In this document: piece after piece, positions 7,255 through 14,906 of the stretch
Layout: each line of letters opens with the position of its first letter
Numbering within the stretch: the first letter of the stretch is position 1
NCBI GenBank assembly: GCA_964584325.1
Contig: CAZOZP010000060.1
Location: 1-19,612, forward strand
DNA length: 19,612 nucleotides
Reading direction: 5' to 3'
Origin: CAZOZP01 sp964584325
GTDB lineage: Bacteria > Bacteroidota > Ignavibacteria > Ignavibacteriales > Melioribacteraceae
Program-made: the position numbers and the translations under genes
Notes under the pieces: generated by a model
The model's database searches: none
Told to the model about the DNA's origin: nothing
Seen by the model: only the letters and a program-made list of their open reading frames with translations

Positions 7255-7357
7255 AAAATGCTTATTATGAAATTAGTATTTTTTCTTTAATGGCCCTGAA
7301 ATTTATAAATAATTACGATTATAATTTCATAAATTCAAAAATATTATCGAGGTCTTT
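7255..7357. promoter_or_regulatory. Divergent promoter region with 11-bp inverted repeat
   Basis: This very AT-rich 103-bp spacer lies between the divergent aminopeptidase and glgC genes. A perfect 11-bp inverted repeat (TTATGAAATTA at 7265-7275 and TAATTTCATAA at 7322-7332) is separated by 46 bp, with a further TGAAATT copy near 7297. The spacing could suit two operator half-sites or DNA looping, but AT-rich sequence gives such matches by chance. The glgC ATG has GAGG seven bases upstream. Confidence 0.3.
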
Positions 7358-8593
7358 ATGGTATCTATCGGTTCAGAACTCCAGAGAATGACAATTACTA
7401 TGATTTTAGCGGGCGGACAGGGTGAAAGGCTCTCGCCTCTTACCAATTACCGCACTAAGCCGTCTGTTCCGTTCGGCGGGAAATACCGTATTATCGATTT
7501 CGCTCTGTCAAACTGCATTAATTCCGGTCTGAGAAGAATCTATGTTCTGACACAATATAAGTCAGAATCGCTAAATGCGCATCTTTTTGAAGCCTGGAGT
7601 ATTTTTAATCCGGACCTTGGTGAATTTATTTACCCTGTTCCGCCTCAGATGAAAATAAACAAGAACTGGTATGAAGGTACCGCTGATGCAATTTTCCAAA
7701 ATCTTAATCTGCTCAGTAACAGTAAAACAAAATGGGTTCTTATGCTTTCAGGAGATCATATTTATAAGATGGACTATCTGAAAATGATTCAGCATCACGT
7801 AAACAAAAATGCTGACCTGACAATTGCCAGCCTCTACTTCCCTGTTGAACAGGCCTCGAGATTTGGTGTTCTTGCTACAGACAAGCAGGAAAGAGTGCTT
7901 TCATTTATTGAAAAACCTGCCAATCCGCCTGAAATACCGAATCAGCCCGGACTTGCTTGCGTAAATATGGGAATTTATGTTTTCTCTGCAGATATATTAA
8001 GACAAGTACTTCACGAAATGCGGCAGGATGATATTCCTTCCCAGGATTTCGGAAAAGATATCATCCCCTATATGATTAAAAAGGGCTATGATGTGTTTTC
8101 TTATGAATTCCAGGATGAGAATAAGAAATCAAATCCCTACTGGAGAGATATTGGAACTCTTGACAGCTATTATGCCGCAAGTATGGATCTGATTTCTCCA
8201 AATCCTGAATTCAATCTCTATGATTACGGCTGGCCGATTAGAACAAAGCAGTGGCAATATCCGCCGGCAAAAACACTTTCTCACGAAGGCGAAAGAGTAG
8301 GACGTGCTTTCAACTGCCTTATCTGCGATGGAACAATAATCTCCGGTGGTTTAGTTGAAAGATCAATAATAGGCCCTGATGTAAAAATAAACAGTTACAG
8401 TTATATTACTGACTCAATTGTTTTTGACAATGTAGATATAGGGCGCTATGCAAGAATCAGAAGAGCAATTATCGATAAAAATGTAAACATTCCGCAGGGC
8501 ATGGAGATTGGCTTTGATCCTGATGCAGATAAAAAGAGATTTACTGTTACTGATACTGGTATTGTCGTAATTCCGAGAGATTATCAGTTTTAA
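7358..8593 (+). CDS. glgC: Glucose-1-phosphate adenylyltransferase (ADP-glucose pyrophosphorylase)
   Basis: GlgC makes ADP-glucose from ATP and glucose-1-phosphate, the committed step of bacterial glycogen synthesis in the cytoplasm. The 411-residue protein has the nucleotidyltransferase signature ILAGGQGERLSPLT (16-29) and the KPSVPFGGKYRIIDFALSNC segment. It also has SGDHIYKMDY (131-140), the glucose-1-phosphate region FIEKP (183-187) and YWRDIGT (261-267). A left-handed beta-helix occupies about 310-390. Length matches bacterial GlgC (about 400-430). The first ATG is chosen because GAGG lies 7 nt upstream; internal ATGs at residues 11 and 15 are weaker alternatives. No other glycogen gene is adjacent. 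A strong terminator follows the gene, so it is probably monocistronic. Confidence 0.96.
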   Translation: MVSIGSELQRMTITMILAGGQGERLSPLTNYRTKPSVPFGGKYRIIDFALSNCINSGLRRIYVLTQYKSESLNAHLFEAWSIFNPDLGEFIYPVPPQMKINKNWYEGTADAIFQNLNLLSNSKTKWVLMLSGDHIYKMDYLKMIQHHVNKNADLTIASLYFPVEQASRFGVLATDKQERVLSFIEKPANPPEIPNQPGLACVNMGIYVFSADILRQVLHEMRQDDIPSQDFGKDIIPYMIKKGYDVFSYEFQDENKKSNPYWRDIGTLDSYYAASMDLISPNPEFNLYDYGWPIRTKQWQYPPAKTLSHEGERVGRAFNCLICDGTIISGGLVERSIIGPDVKINSYSYITDSIVFDNVDIGRYARIRRAIIDKNVNIPQGMEIGFDPDADKKRFTVTDTGIVVIPRDYQF

Positions 8594-8633
8594 TGCCGCA
8601 TACTTTTAAAGTAAACAAATAATGATTATTTTT

Positions 8634-8677
8634 GGCCGGCGGGAATATTTAGATTCAGTATTCCTTCCGGCCTTTTT
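8634..8677 (+). terminator. Intrinsic terminator after glgC
   Basis: The arms GGCCGGCGGGAATA (8634-8647) and TATTCCTTCCGGCC (8659-8672) pair with an internal two-base mismatch/wobble around an 11-nt loop and are followed by TTTTT (8673-8677). It separates glgC from uvrC. Confidence 0.88.
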
Positions 8678-8697
8678 AATTACAACTTATTCTGAAT

Positions 8698-10527
8698 ATG
8701 ACTGAACTTTTAAAGGATCAACTGTTAAATCTTCCTTCTGAACCGGGTATATACCAGTTCAAGGATAAAAACGGTAAAATTATATATATCGGTAAGGCCC
8801 GAAGCCTAAAAAGCCGGGTTAAATCATACTTTCATTCCAATCAGGAATCGCCTAAAACACGAGTTCTGGTAGAAAAAATCAGCAGTCTTGAGTACATAGT
8901 TACAGACAGTGAAATTGAAGCGCTGGTTCTTGAGAATAATTTAATAAAACAATATAAGCCCAGATATAATATTCTTCTTAAGGACGATAAATCCTTCCCT
9001 TTTATTCGCGTTACAAAAGAGCCATACCCCCGAATTTTCGTAACAAGAGAAATTATCCGTGACGGGTCGCTTTACTTTGGCCCATTTACTGAAGTTAAAA
9101 GCATGAAATCATCGCTTAGAATGATATCGCACTTATTCAGAATCAGAAGCTGTAATCTTCCGCTTGCTGATCCGGCTATAGCCGCAGGTAAATTTAAAGT
9201 GTGTTTGGATTACCATATAAAAAAATGCGATGGTCCGTGTGAGGGATTTATTTCCGCAGAAAACTACCGAAAACTTGTTGAACAGGCGGTAAAAGTTTTC
9301 AGAGGGAAAACCGAAGAAGTTATAAGGGAAATTGAAGATAAAATGGAAGAAGCTGCAGATTTGCTGAATTTCGAGCTTGCCGCATCCCTTCGTGATAAAC
9401 TTGAAGAACTTAAAGTATATTCAGAAAAACAGAAGGTTGTATATTCTGATAAAGAAGACAGAGATATTATTGCCGCGGTAAATGAAGATAAAGATGTAGC
9501 TTGTTCGGTTCTTAATATCAGAGGCGGTAAACTTATTTCGAAGAAACAGCTTAGTCTTTATACAGAAACTCCAGAAGACCCGGCCTCAATATATGCATCA
9601 GTTTTGAAATATTATTACGGAGAATTCACTGACATACCCGGGGAAATCATTCTCGAAAACGAACCTTCTGATTCTGATGTAATTCTGAAATGGCTTGAAA
9701 ACAAAGCTGCAAGAAAAATAAGACTTGTTATTCCCAGAAAAAAAAGCGAAGCATCTTCTCTTCTTAATATGAGCAGACAAAATGCGATATATATTCTCAA
9801 GGATATACAAATTCAGAAAATGAAAAAAGAAGGGAATTCTCCGCATGTATTAAGTGCATTGAAACGAGATCTCCGCTTATCAAAACTTCCGGTTAAAATT
9901 GAATGCTTTGATATATCCAATCTTCAGGGAACCGATTCTGTTGCTTCAATGGTTGTATTTGTAAACGGGAAACCAAAGAAAAGTCTATACAGAAAATTTA
10001 TCATTAAAACAGTTGAAGGTCCTGATGATTTTGCCAGTATGCAGGAAGTCATAAGACGAAGATATTCGAAAGTATTGGAAAATCCGGAAGACATGCCCGA
10101 TCTTATTATGGTGGACGGAGGGAAAGGACAGCTTTCCAGTGCAGTTGAAATACTAAATAGTATCGGATTAAAGTCATATCAGATAATCGGACTCGCGAAA
10201 AGGCTTGAAGAGGTCTTTTTACCTGAAATACCTGAAGCACAGACAATTCCGAAAACATCCGGTTCTCTGAAACTTCTTCAGCAGGTAAGGGATGAGGCTC
10301 ACAGATTTGCAATTACATTTCATAGAGAAAGACGTGATAAGAGAATTCTTTACACGGAATTAACTGATATTCCGGGAATTGGAAAACTTACTGCAGAGAA
10401 ACTTCTCAAAGAATTCGGAAGTATAGAAATGATAAAAAAAACTTCCGGTTTTGAGCTTGAAAAGAAAGTCGGAAAACGAACCGCCGGTATTCTGGCTGAA
10501 TACTTCAAAAACAGCAATTCTATTTAA
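8698..10527 (+). CDS. uvrC: Excinuclease ABC subunit C
   Basis: UvrC makes both incisions around bulky DNA lesions in nucleotide excision repair after loading by UvrA and UvrB. The 609-residue product has all four modules. The GIY-YIG nuclease for the 3' incision is at about 13-95 (GIY 17-19, YIG 30-32). A Cys-rich patch (about 152-181) may hold a metal or iron-sulfur cluster. The UVR/UvrB-interaction motif is at about 205-240 (EEAADLLNFELAASLRDKLEEL). The RNase H-like nuclease for the 5' incision includes ECFDISNLQG (D405) and MVDGGKGQ (D473). Tandem helix-hairpin-helix motifs are at about 555-605 (LTDIPGIGKLTAEKLLKEF). Length matches the family (about 610). No Shine-Dalgarno is visible before the ATG, which lies 20 bp behind the glgC terminator. 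Its last codons overlap the end of the convergent channel gene by 8 bp. Confidence 0.97.
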   Translation: MTELLKDQLLNLPSEPGIYQFKDKNGKIIYIGKARSLKSRVKSYFHSNQESPKTRVLVEKISSLEYIVTDSEIEALVLENNLIKQYKPRYNILLKDDKSFPFIRVTKEPYPRIFVTREIIRDGSLYFGPFTEVKSMKSSLRMISHLFRIRSCNLPLADPAIAAGKFKVCLDYHIKKCDGPCEGFISAENYRKLVEQAVKVFRGKTEEVIREIEDKMEEAADLLNFELAASLRDKLEELKVYSEKQKVVYSDKEDRDIIAAVNEDKDVACSVLNIRGGKLISKKQLSLYTETPEDPASIYASVLKYYYGEFTDIPGEIILENEPSDSDVILKWLENKAARKIRLVIPRKKSEASSLLNMSRQNAIYILKDIQIQKMKKEGNSPHVLSALKRDLRLSKLPVKIECFDISNLQGTDSVASMVVFVNGKPKKSLYRKFIIKTVEGPDDFASMQEVIRRRYSKVLENPEDMPDLIMVDGGKGQLSSAVEILNSIGLKSYQIIGLAKRLEEVFLPEIPEAQTIPKTSGSLKLLQQVRDEAHRFAITFHRERRDKRILYTELTDIPGIGKLTAEKLLKEFGSIEMIKKTSGFELEKKVGKRTAGILAEYFKNSNSI

Positions 10528-11968
10528 TATTGAAGAATGCTTTTATTTTATCAATAAAGTGTTTAGAACCGGTATCTTTCTGCAAAGAGTCTTCAATAAG
10601 CGAATCATCATTTATTCTTCTTCTTTCGGCTATGATTGTTCCGAATTCCTTTATCAATGACTTTCTGCTGCTTAGAATTCCGAGCATTGTTTCTTTACTA
10701 AGTTCCAAAAGTCTGCATTCAGCCGCGGCTTTTATAGTTGCACTTCTGCTTTCTCCTGTAAAGAGAGACATTTCACCAAGAAACTCTCCGGGAAGAATTC
10801 TTCCGACTTTTAGCAGTTCGCCGTCTTCTTTATCAATAAATACTTCCAGAATTCCTTCAACAAGAACAAACATAGACTCTCCTCTGTCGCCCTGCTTCAT
10901 AATCACTGCTCCATCCGGAGCAAGAATATTAGCCGCATTTCTGGCTATAGTTTCTATTTCATCCGGATTTAATATCTTAAAAATATCCGATGAACTTATA
11001 ATATCTATTCTGTTTGATATTTCACTGCCTAATCTATGTTCAGGTGTTTGAGAGACTCCGGAATTTCTAATTGCCGGAGTAATTCCCGCTGCTATAAGAT
11101 GCTTTGTAATAATATCCAGAACTCTGCCACGGCAAATATCCGGATCAATATCCACCCATGGTTTTATGTAATAAGTAAGTTCAAATTCATTCCCGAGAGT
11201 AGTAATATCTTTAAATAAAACACCCGGGGAAGGTGCCTCCAATATAATTGAATCCATAACCGCCTGTTTTAGAGATGCTTTAAGAACTCTCAGCACCCTT
11301 TCAGACTGAATGTTACTTTCAAAAGTAAGCCCGACCGAAAATCTTATTTCTTCTGTGTAGGTTTTATACTTAGTAATAATCATTTCATTAAGAAGACTAT
11401 TAGAAAGCATTATTAACGTGTTATCAGGAGCATGAAGTTTAAGCATTGTTTTTGAGTAATTCAGCACTTTACCTGTAAAAAGAAGTTTACCTTCTGAACT
11501 TGTAAGTGATATCCTGTCTCCAATGTTAAAAGGTTTTCCTAAAGCTATTAGGTCCTTGGAAAATAGCTGCTGGAGATTCGGTTTAAGGAGAAAAGCAAAG
11601 AGAAGAATCACTATATAAAATAAGAGCCAACCCGGTGTAATTGCTTCAAAAAATACATTTGTAATTATCACACCACTTGAAAAAGTAAACAGAACTGCCC
11701 CAATAAGATTTTTAATCCAGCCCTGTGCTCTTATAAACTCAGGCAGTTTGAAAACACCTTCCCACAGCAGGTATTCAATTATGCCGTTAAAAATATAAGC
11801 TATTGAATAATAGAATAGCGAAGATACAAATGCAAACATGAGAAATTTGAAAGACATATCTGTAGGAACAGATTTAATTCCCGAAAAAGTTCCGGCAAAT
11901 ATCACAGTTGCCGTTATCAGAAATACAATACTCCAGACAACAAAATATTTAATGTTCTGAGATTTCAA
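10520..11968 (-). CDS. MscS-family channel with C-terminal cyclic-nucleotide-binding domain (bCNG type)
   Basis: This 482-residue membrane protein joins an MscS-type channel to a cyclic-nucleotide-binding domain, the layout of bacterial cyclic-nucleotide-gated (bCNG) MscS channels. About four hydrophobic segments occupy 8-28, 40-65, 86-108 and 111-130. The MscS beta domain starts at KPFNIGDRISL (145-155) and continues through NTLIMLSNSLL (183-193). The alpha/beta vestibule follows to about 305. The cNMP domain covers about 325-445, with phosphate-binding cassette FLGEMSLFTGESRSAT (396-411) retaining E399 and R408, so ligand binding is plausible. The pore-lining region before KPFNIGD lacks the Gly/Ala-rich pattern of E. 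coli MscS. The start is TTG at 11968, supported by GAGGAA five bases upstream; the first ATG is not until residue 38. It is last in the pcm-miaA-prfB-cNMP run, and its stop overlaps the uvrC end. Confidence 0.9.
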   Translation of the reverse strand: MKSQNIKYFVVWSIVFLITATVIFAGTFSGIKSVPTDMSFKFLMFAFVSSLFYYSIAYIFNGIIEYLLWEGVFKLPEFIRAQGWIKNLIGAVLFTFSSGVIITNVFFEAITPGWLLFYIVILLFAFLLKPNLQQLFSKDLIALGKPFNIGDRISLTSSEGKLLFTGKVLNYSKTMLKLHAPDNTLIMLSNSLLNEMIITKYKTYTEEIRFSVGLTFESNIQSERVLRVLKASLKQAVMDSIILEAPSPGVLFKDITTLGNEFELTYYIKPWVDIDPDICRGRVLDIITKHLIAAGITPAIRNSGVSQTPEHRLGSEISNRIDIISSSDIFKILNPDEIETIARNAANILAPDGAVIMKQGDRGESMFVLVEGILEVFIDKEDGELLKVGRILPGEFLGEMSLFTGESRSATIKAAAECRLLELSKETMLGILSSRKSLIKEFGTIIAERRRINDDSLIEDSLQKDTGSKHFIDKIKAFFNIK

Positions 11969-12025
11969 AGTTTCCTCTGTTTTTACGCATTATCGAAAAT
12001 AATAGAATATAATTAAAGAAAATGT

Positions 12026-12397
12026 TTAAATATACTTCTTTACTTTTTCTTCGATTTTAAACCTTTCGGTAACCTGCCTGTACTCTTCTGTTGTAAGTCT
12101 CAGTCTTTCGCTAAGATTAATTATAATTTTTCTTACAACATCCGGATATTTATGACAAAGTTCATCCAGCGAAGTATTAATTTCAATTACATGGGTATCT
12201 GTCAAGGCCTTTATTGTTGCTGTTCTGGGTTTATTCAGAATTATACTCATTTCGCCAACTACAGCACCCTTTTCTTCAAATTCCTCAAGTTTAATATCAC
12301 CCTTAAAAACACCCAGTGCCCCGTCAACAATAACAAACATACATCCTTTCGGATCTCCCTCAGATGCCAGAATCTCATCTTTCTTATAGAATTTCAT
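12026..12397 (-). CDS. Single-domain cyclic-nucleotide-binding protein (copy 2)
   Basis: This 123-residue protein consists of little more than one cNMP-binding beta-roll and C-terminal helices. It has no DNA-binding, kinase or membrane part and no signal peptide, so it is cytosolic. EGDPKGCMFVIVDG (13-26) is the early beta-roll with its conserved Gly. The phosphate-binding cassette VVGEMSIILNKPRTAT (46-61) keeps the Glu and Arg that contact the nucleotide phosphate and ribose. The usual N-terminal helices are missing, since the protein begins at the first beta strand. By hand alignment it is identical to the neighbouring copy at 12439-12810 in 90 of 123 positions without gaps (73%). It lies 41 bp downstream of that copy and 57 bp ahead of the cNMP-MscS channel. 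AAGG about 8 nt before the ATG is a possible ribosome binding site. A regulatory link to the channel is inference. Confidence 0.88.
   Translation of the reverse strand: MKFYKKDEILASEGDPKGCMFVIVDGALGVFKGDIKLEEFEEKGAVVGEMSIILNKPRTATIKALTDTHVIEINTSLDELCHKYPDVVRKIIINLSERLRLTTEEYRQVTERFKIEEKVKKYI
12219..12274. repeat. 56-bp perfect direct repeat, copy in cNMP gene 2
   Basis: This stretch is base-for-base identical to 12632-12687, exactly one 413-bp duplication period away. It covers codons 42-60, the phosphate-binding cassette. Confidence 0.9.
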
Positions 12398-12438
12398 TTT
12401 TATGCCTTCATAGCCAGATGTAATTGTGTTTTACAACG

Positions 12439-12810
12439 CTATATATATTTTTTCACTTTTTCTTCAATGTTGAACCTTTCAGCCAAAAGCCAGTATTCCT
12501 CTGTAGTGTACATTAGTCTTTCGCTAAGATTGATAATTATCTTTTTTGCTACTTCCGGATAATTCTCAAAAATCTCATCAAGGGTAGTATTTATTTCTAT
12601 TACATGAGAATCCACCTCGGCTTTAATAGTGGCTGTTCTGGGTTTATTCAGAATTATACTCATTTCGCCAACTACAGCACCCTTTTCATAAAACTCTGCA
12701 ATTTTAATATCTCCTTTGAAAACTGCTAATCCGCCGTCAACAAGAATAAACATACCACCCTGCGGATCGCCTTCAGTGGCAAGAACATCACCTTTGTTAA
12801 AAAATTTCAT
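12439..12810 (-). CDS. Single-domain cyclic-nucleotide-binding protein (copy 1)
   Basis: This 123-residue paralog of the downstream copy has the same minimal design: EGDPQGGMFILVDG (13-26), then cassette VVGEMSIILNKPRTAT (46-61), then C-terminal helices ending IEEKVKKYI. The conserved Glu and Arg are present, so cAMP, cGMP or another cyclic nucleotide could bind. No output domain is attached. The ATG is 8 nt after the prfB stop codon, and the TAGGGCT that contains that stop also serves as the ribosome binding site, so translation is probably coupled to prfB. The differences from copy 2 cluster in the first strand and the C-terminal helices, the surfaces a partner would contact, which hints at divergence of partners. 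It could act in trans on the channel encoded two genes downstream, or as a nucleotide buffer; both are inference. Confidence 0.88.
   Translation of the reverse strand: MKFFNKGDVLATEGDPQGGMFILVDGGLAVFKGDIKIAEFYEKGAVVGEMSIILNKPRTATIKAEVDSHVIEINTTLDEIFENYPEVAKKIIINLSERLMYTTEEYWLLAERFNIEEKVKKYI
12632..12687. repeat. 56-bp perfect direct repeat, copy in cNMP gene 1
   Basis: This is the identical partner of 12219-12274. Synonymous positions are also unchanged here, unlike at the 3' end of the two genes. Confidence 0.9.
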
Positions 12811-12818
12811 ATTCAGCC

Positions 12819-13919
12819 CTAAAAATTTGGAAATTTGAGCAAAAACTGTTTAATAAATTCATTGATTTCACCATTCATAACTGCCTGAGTATCTGATGTT
12901 TCGTGATTTGTTCTATGATCCTTAACCAAATTATAAGGATGAAACACATACGACCGTATCTGACTTCCCCATTCAATTTTCATTTTGCTTTTTTCGATTT
13001 TGTCCTGTTCAGCTTCAAGTTTTTCAAGTTCAAGCTGGTAAAGCTTTGCTCTCAGCATTTTCATTGCGTTTGTTCTGTTCTGAAGCTGTGATCTTTCTGT
13101 CTGGCATGCCGCCACTGTATTAGTAGGCAAATGGGTAATTCTAACTGCCGTTTCAACTTTATTAACATTCTGTCCGCCCTTTCCGCCTGAACGATATGTG
13201 TCGATTCTCAGATCGGCCGGATTTATATCTATTTCAATTGAATCATCCACTTCAGGTATAACAAACACCGAAGCAAATGAAGTATGTCTTCTTTTATTTG
13301 CATCAAATGGAGATATTCGTACAAGTCTGTGAACTCCATTCTCGGCTTTCAGGTATCCATATGAAAATTCGCCTGACACTTCCAGAGATGCACTCTTTAT
13401 ACCCGCGCCGTCTCCTTCAAGCATATCCAGCAGAGATATCTGATAACCGTTTTGCTCGCCCCATCTCATATACATGCGCATCAGCATTTCCGCCCAGTCC
13501 TGCGATTCTGTGCCTCCTGCGCCTGAATGAATAGTGAGAATACAGTTTCGGAAATCGTCTTTTCCTCCCAGCATGCTTTTCAGTTCAACCTTATCAATTT
13601 CAGAATACATCGTGATTATTTCAGTCTCAATATCCTTCTGAAATGAATTATCTTCTTCCAGTGCAGCCAATTCTATAAATTCAAGATTCGCCTTATACTT
13701 CTTATCCAGATTTTCCCATAGATCTATCCAATCCTGAAGCATTTTAATATTTTGAAGAATTCCCTGAGCTTTTTTCTGATCATTCCAGAAATCGGGAGCT
13801 TCGCTTTTTTTCTTTAAGTCATCTACTTCGCTGTATTTTTCTTCGATCTTTAAGAATCCGAATAATTTTTCAATCCGAATCTTTATATCTTTCATGTCTC
13901 TCAACTGCTCTTCAAACAT
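12819..13919 (-). CDS. prfB: Peptide chain release factor 2 (RF2), no programmed frameshift
   Basis: RF2 reads UAA and UGA stop codons and triggers peptide release on the ribosome. The 366-residue product has the stop-codon recognition tripeptide SPF (203-205), which separates RF2 from RF1 (PxT), and the catalytic GGQ (248-250). The position of E. coli K-12's unusual Thr246 is Ser here. I chose the ATG at 13919 because AGGAAG lies 5-6 nt upstream; an in-frame TTG at 13940 would add seven residues that include this ribosome binding site. The gene is one uninterrupted frame: the place where many prfB genes carry an in-frame UGA and a +1 shift (LRGYL in E. coli, LFGFL here) reads TTC GGA TTC TTA AAG with no stop. 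The gene ends in TAG, which RF2 does not read. It follows miaA by 63 bp and is 8 bp ahead of the first cNMP gene. Confidence 0.96.
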   Translation of the reverse strand: MFEEQLRDMKDIKIRIEKLFGFLKIEEKYSEVDDLKKKSEAPDFWNDQKKAQGILQNIKMLQDWIDLWENLDKKYKANLEFIELAALEEDNSFQKDIETEIITMYSEIDKVELKSMLGGKDDFRNCILTIHSGAGGTESQDWAEMLMRMYMRWGEQNGYQISLLDMLEGDGAGIKSASLEVSGEFSYGYLKAENGVHRLVRISPFDANKRRHTSFASVFVIPEVDDSIEIDINPADLRIDTYRSGGKGGQNVNKVETAVRITHLPTNTVAACQTERSQLQNRTNAMKMLRAKLYQLELEKLEAEQDKIEKSKMKIEWGSQIRSYVFHPYNLVKDHRTNHETSDTQAVMNGEINEFIKQFLLKFPNF

Positions 13920-13982
13920 TAGAACTTCCTGTAATAACAATTACTTAATATATTTTGTTTAATCCAAACCTGCAAATACTTT

Positions 13983-14906
13983 TTAGAATGAACTCAAACT
14001 AATTATAGAATTAGCTGCTTTTTCTATGCTTTCAGGTGTGTCGATATCTATCCATCTAATTTTTTCTGATGCATTAAACCAAGTCATCTGACGTTTTGCA
14101 TATCTTCTGGTATTTCGTTTAATCAATCTTACCGCTTCATCCATATTGATACTGCCGCTTAAATAAGAATAAATTTCTTTATATCCTACAGTATTCAGAG
14201 AGTTAAGTTCAGGGTTATAACCCATGGCCAGAATGCTCTCCATTTCCTTAACCAGCCCACGCTCAAGCATTTCATCAACTCTTTTCTCTATATTATTATA
14301 AAGTGTCTGTCTATTCCATCTAAGTCCAAATTCAATAAATTCAATATCCGATTCTCTCTTGTATTTTTCCTGATGGATTACTATCGATTTGCCTGAAAGC
14401 CGGAAAACTTCCAGCGCCCGGATAACTCTCTTCCAACTCGAAGGATGAATAATTCCGGCTGCAAGCGGGTCAGTCTGTTTCAGAATTTCATATAATCTAT
14501 CTTTGCCTTCTGCTTCAAGAATTTTTTTCAAAGATAATCTGTAATCCGGGTCAGTGTCAATATCCTGGAAAATACCTTCTGTCAAGGCTTTGACATACAA
14601 TCCTGATCCTCCGGCTGCAACAGGTGTTTTTCCTTCTGCAAACAGATTATTAATAATTTCGATTGAACGAGTTTCAAAAATGCTGATATTAAATTCTTCA
14701 TCCGGATTGAGTTCATCAATGAAATGATGCTTAATTAAGTTAAGGTACTTTCGTTCAGGTTTTGCGGTTCCAATATCAAGATACCTGTAAACCTGCCGGC
14801 TGTCTGCCGAAATTATTTCCGTACTTAAGTAATCAGCAAGAATCAAGGATAAAGCTGTTTTGCCGGAACAAGTAGGACCTTCAATTACAATTACTTTCCC
14901 TGCCAA
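13983..14906 (-). CDS. miaA: tRNA dimethylallyltransferase MiaA
   Basis: MiaA transfers a dimethylallyl group to N6 of A37 in tRNAs that read codons starting with U, which stabilises decoding. The 307-residue protein has the P-loop GPTCSGKT (10-17), the substrate motif SADSRQVY (33-40) with catalytic Asp, GGSGLY (99-104) and the C-terminal RRYAKRQMTWF (267-277). Length fits the family (about 300-316). The start is TTG at 14906, inside the last codons of pcm (16-bp overlap). AGGA lies about 8 nt upstream and no ATG is available before the P-loop. The overlap implies translational coupling to pcm. prfB follows, so two translation-accuracy genes are neighbours. Confidence 0.95.
   Translation of the reverse strand: MAGKVIVIEGPTCSGKTALSLILADYLSTEIISADSRQVYRYLDIGTAKPERKYLNLIKHHFIDELNPDEEFNISIFETRSIEIINNLFAEGKTPVAAGGSGLYVKALTEGIFQDIDTDPDYRLSLKKILEAEGKDRLYEILKQTDPLAAGIIHPSSWKRVIRALEVFRLSGKSIVIHQEKYKRESDIEFIEFGLRWNRQTLYNNIEKRVDEMLERGLVKEMESILAMGYNPELNSLNTVGYKEIYSYLSGSINMDEAVRLIKRNTRRYAKRQMTWFNASEKIRWIDIDTPESIEKAANSIISLSSF

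Noticed and set aside
10530..11051. 173-residue plus-strand ORF
   Set aside because: It is antisense to the well-supported MscS/cNMP channel gene and rich in Ser/Leu as expected of a shadow frame.
13920..13940. Upstream TTG start for prfB
   Set aside because: The extension would include the AGGAAG ribosome binding site of the ATG at 13919, and MFEEQL fits the usual RF2 start better.
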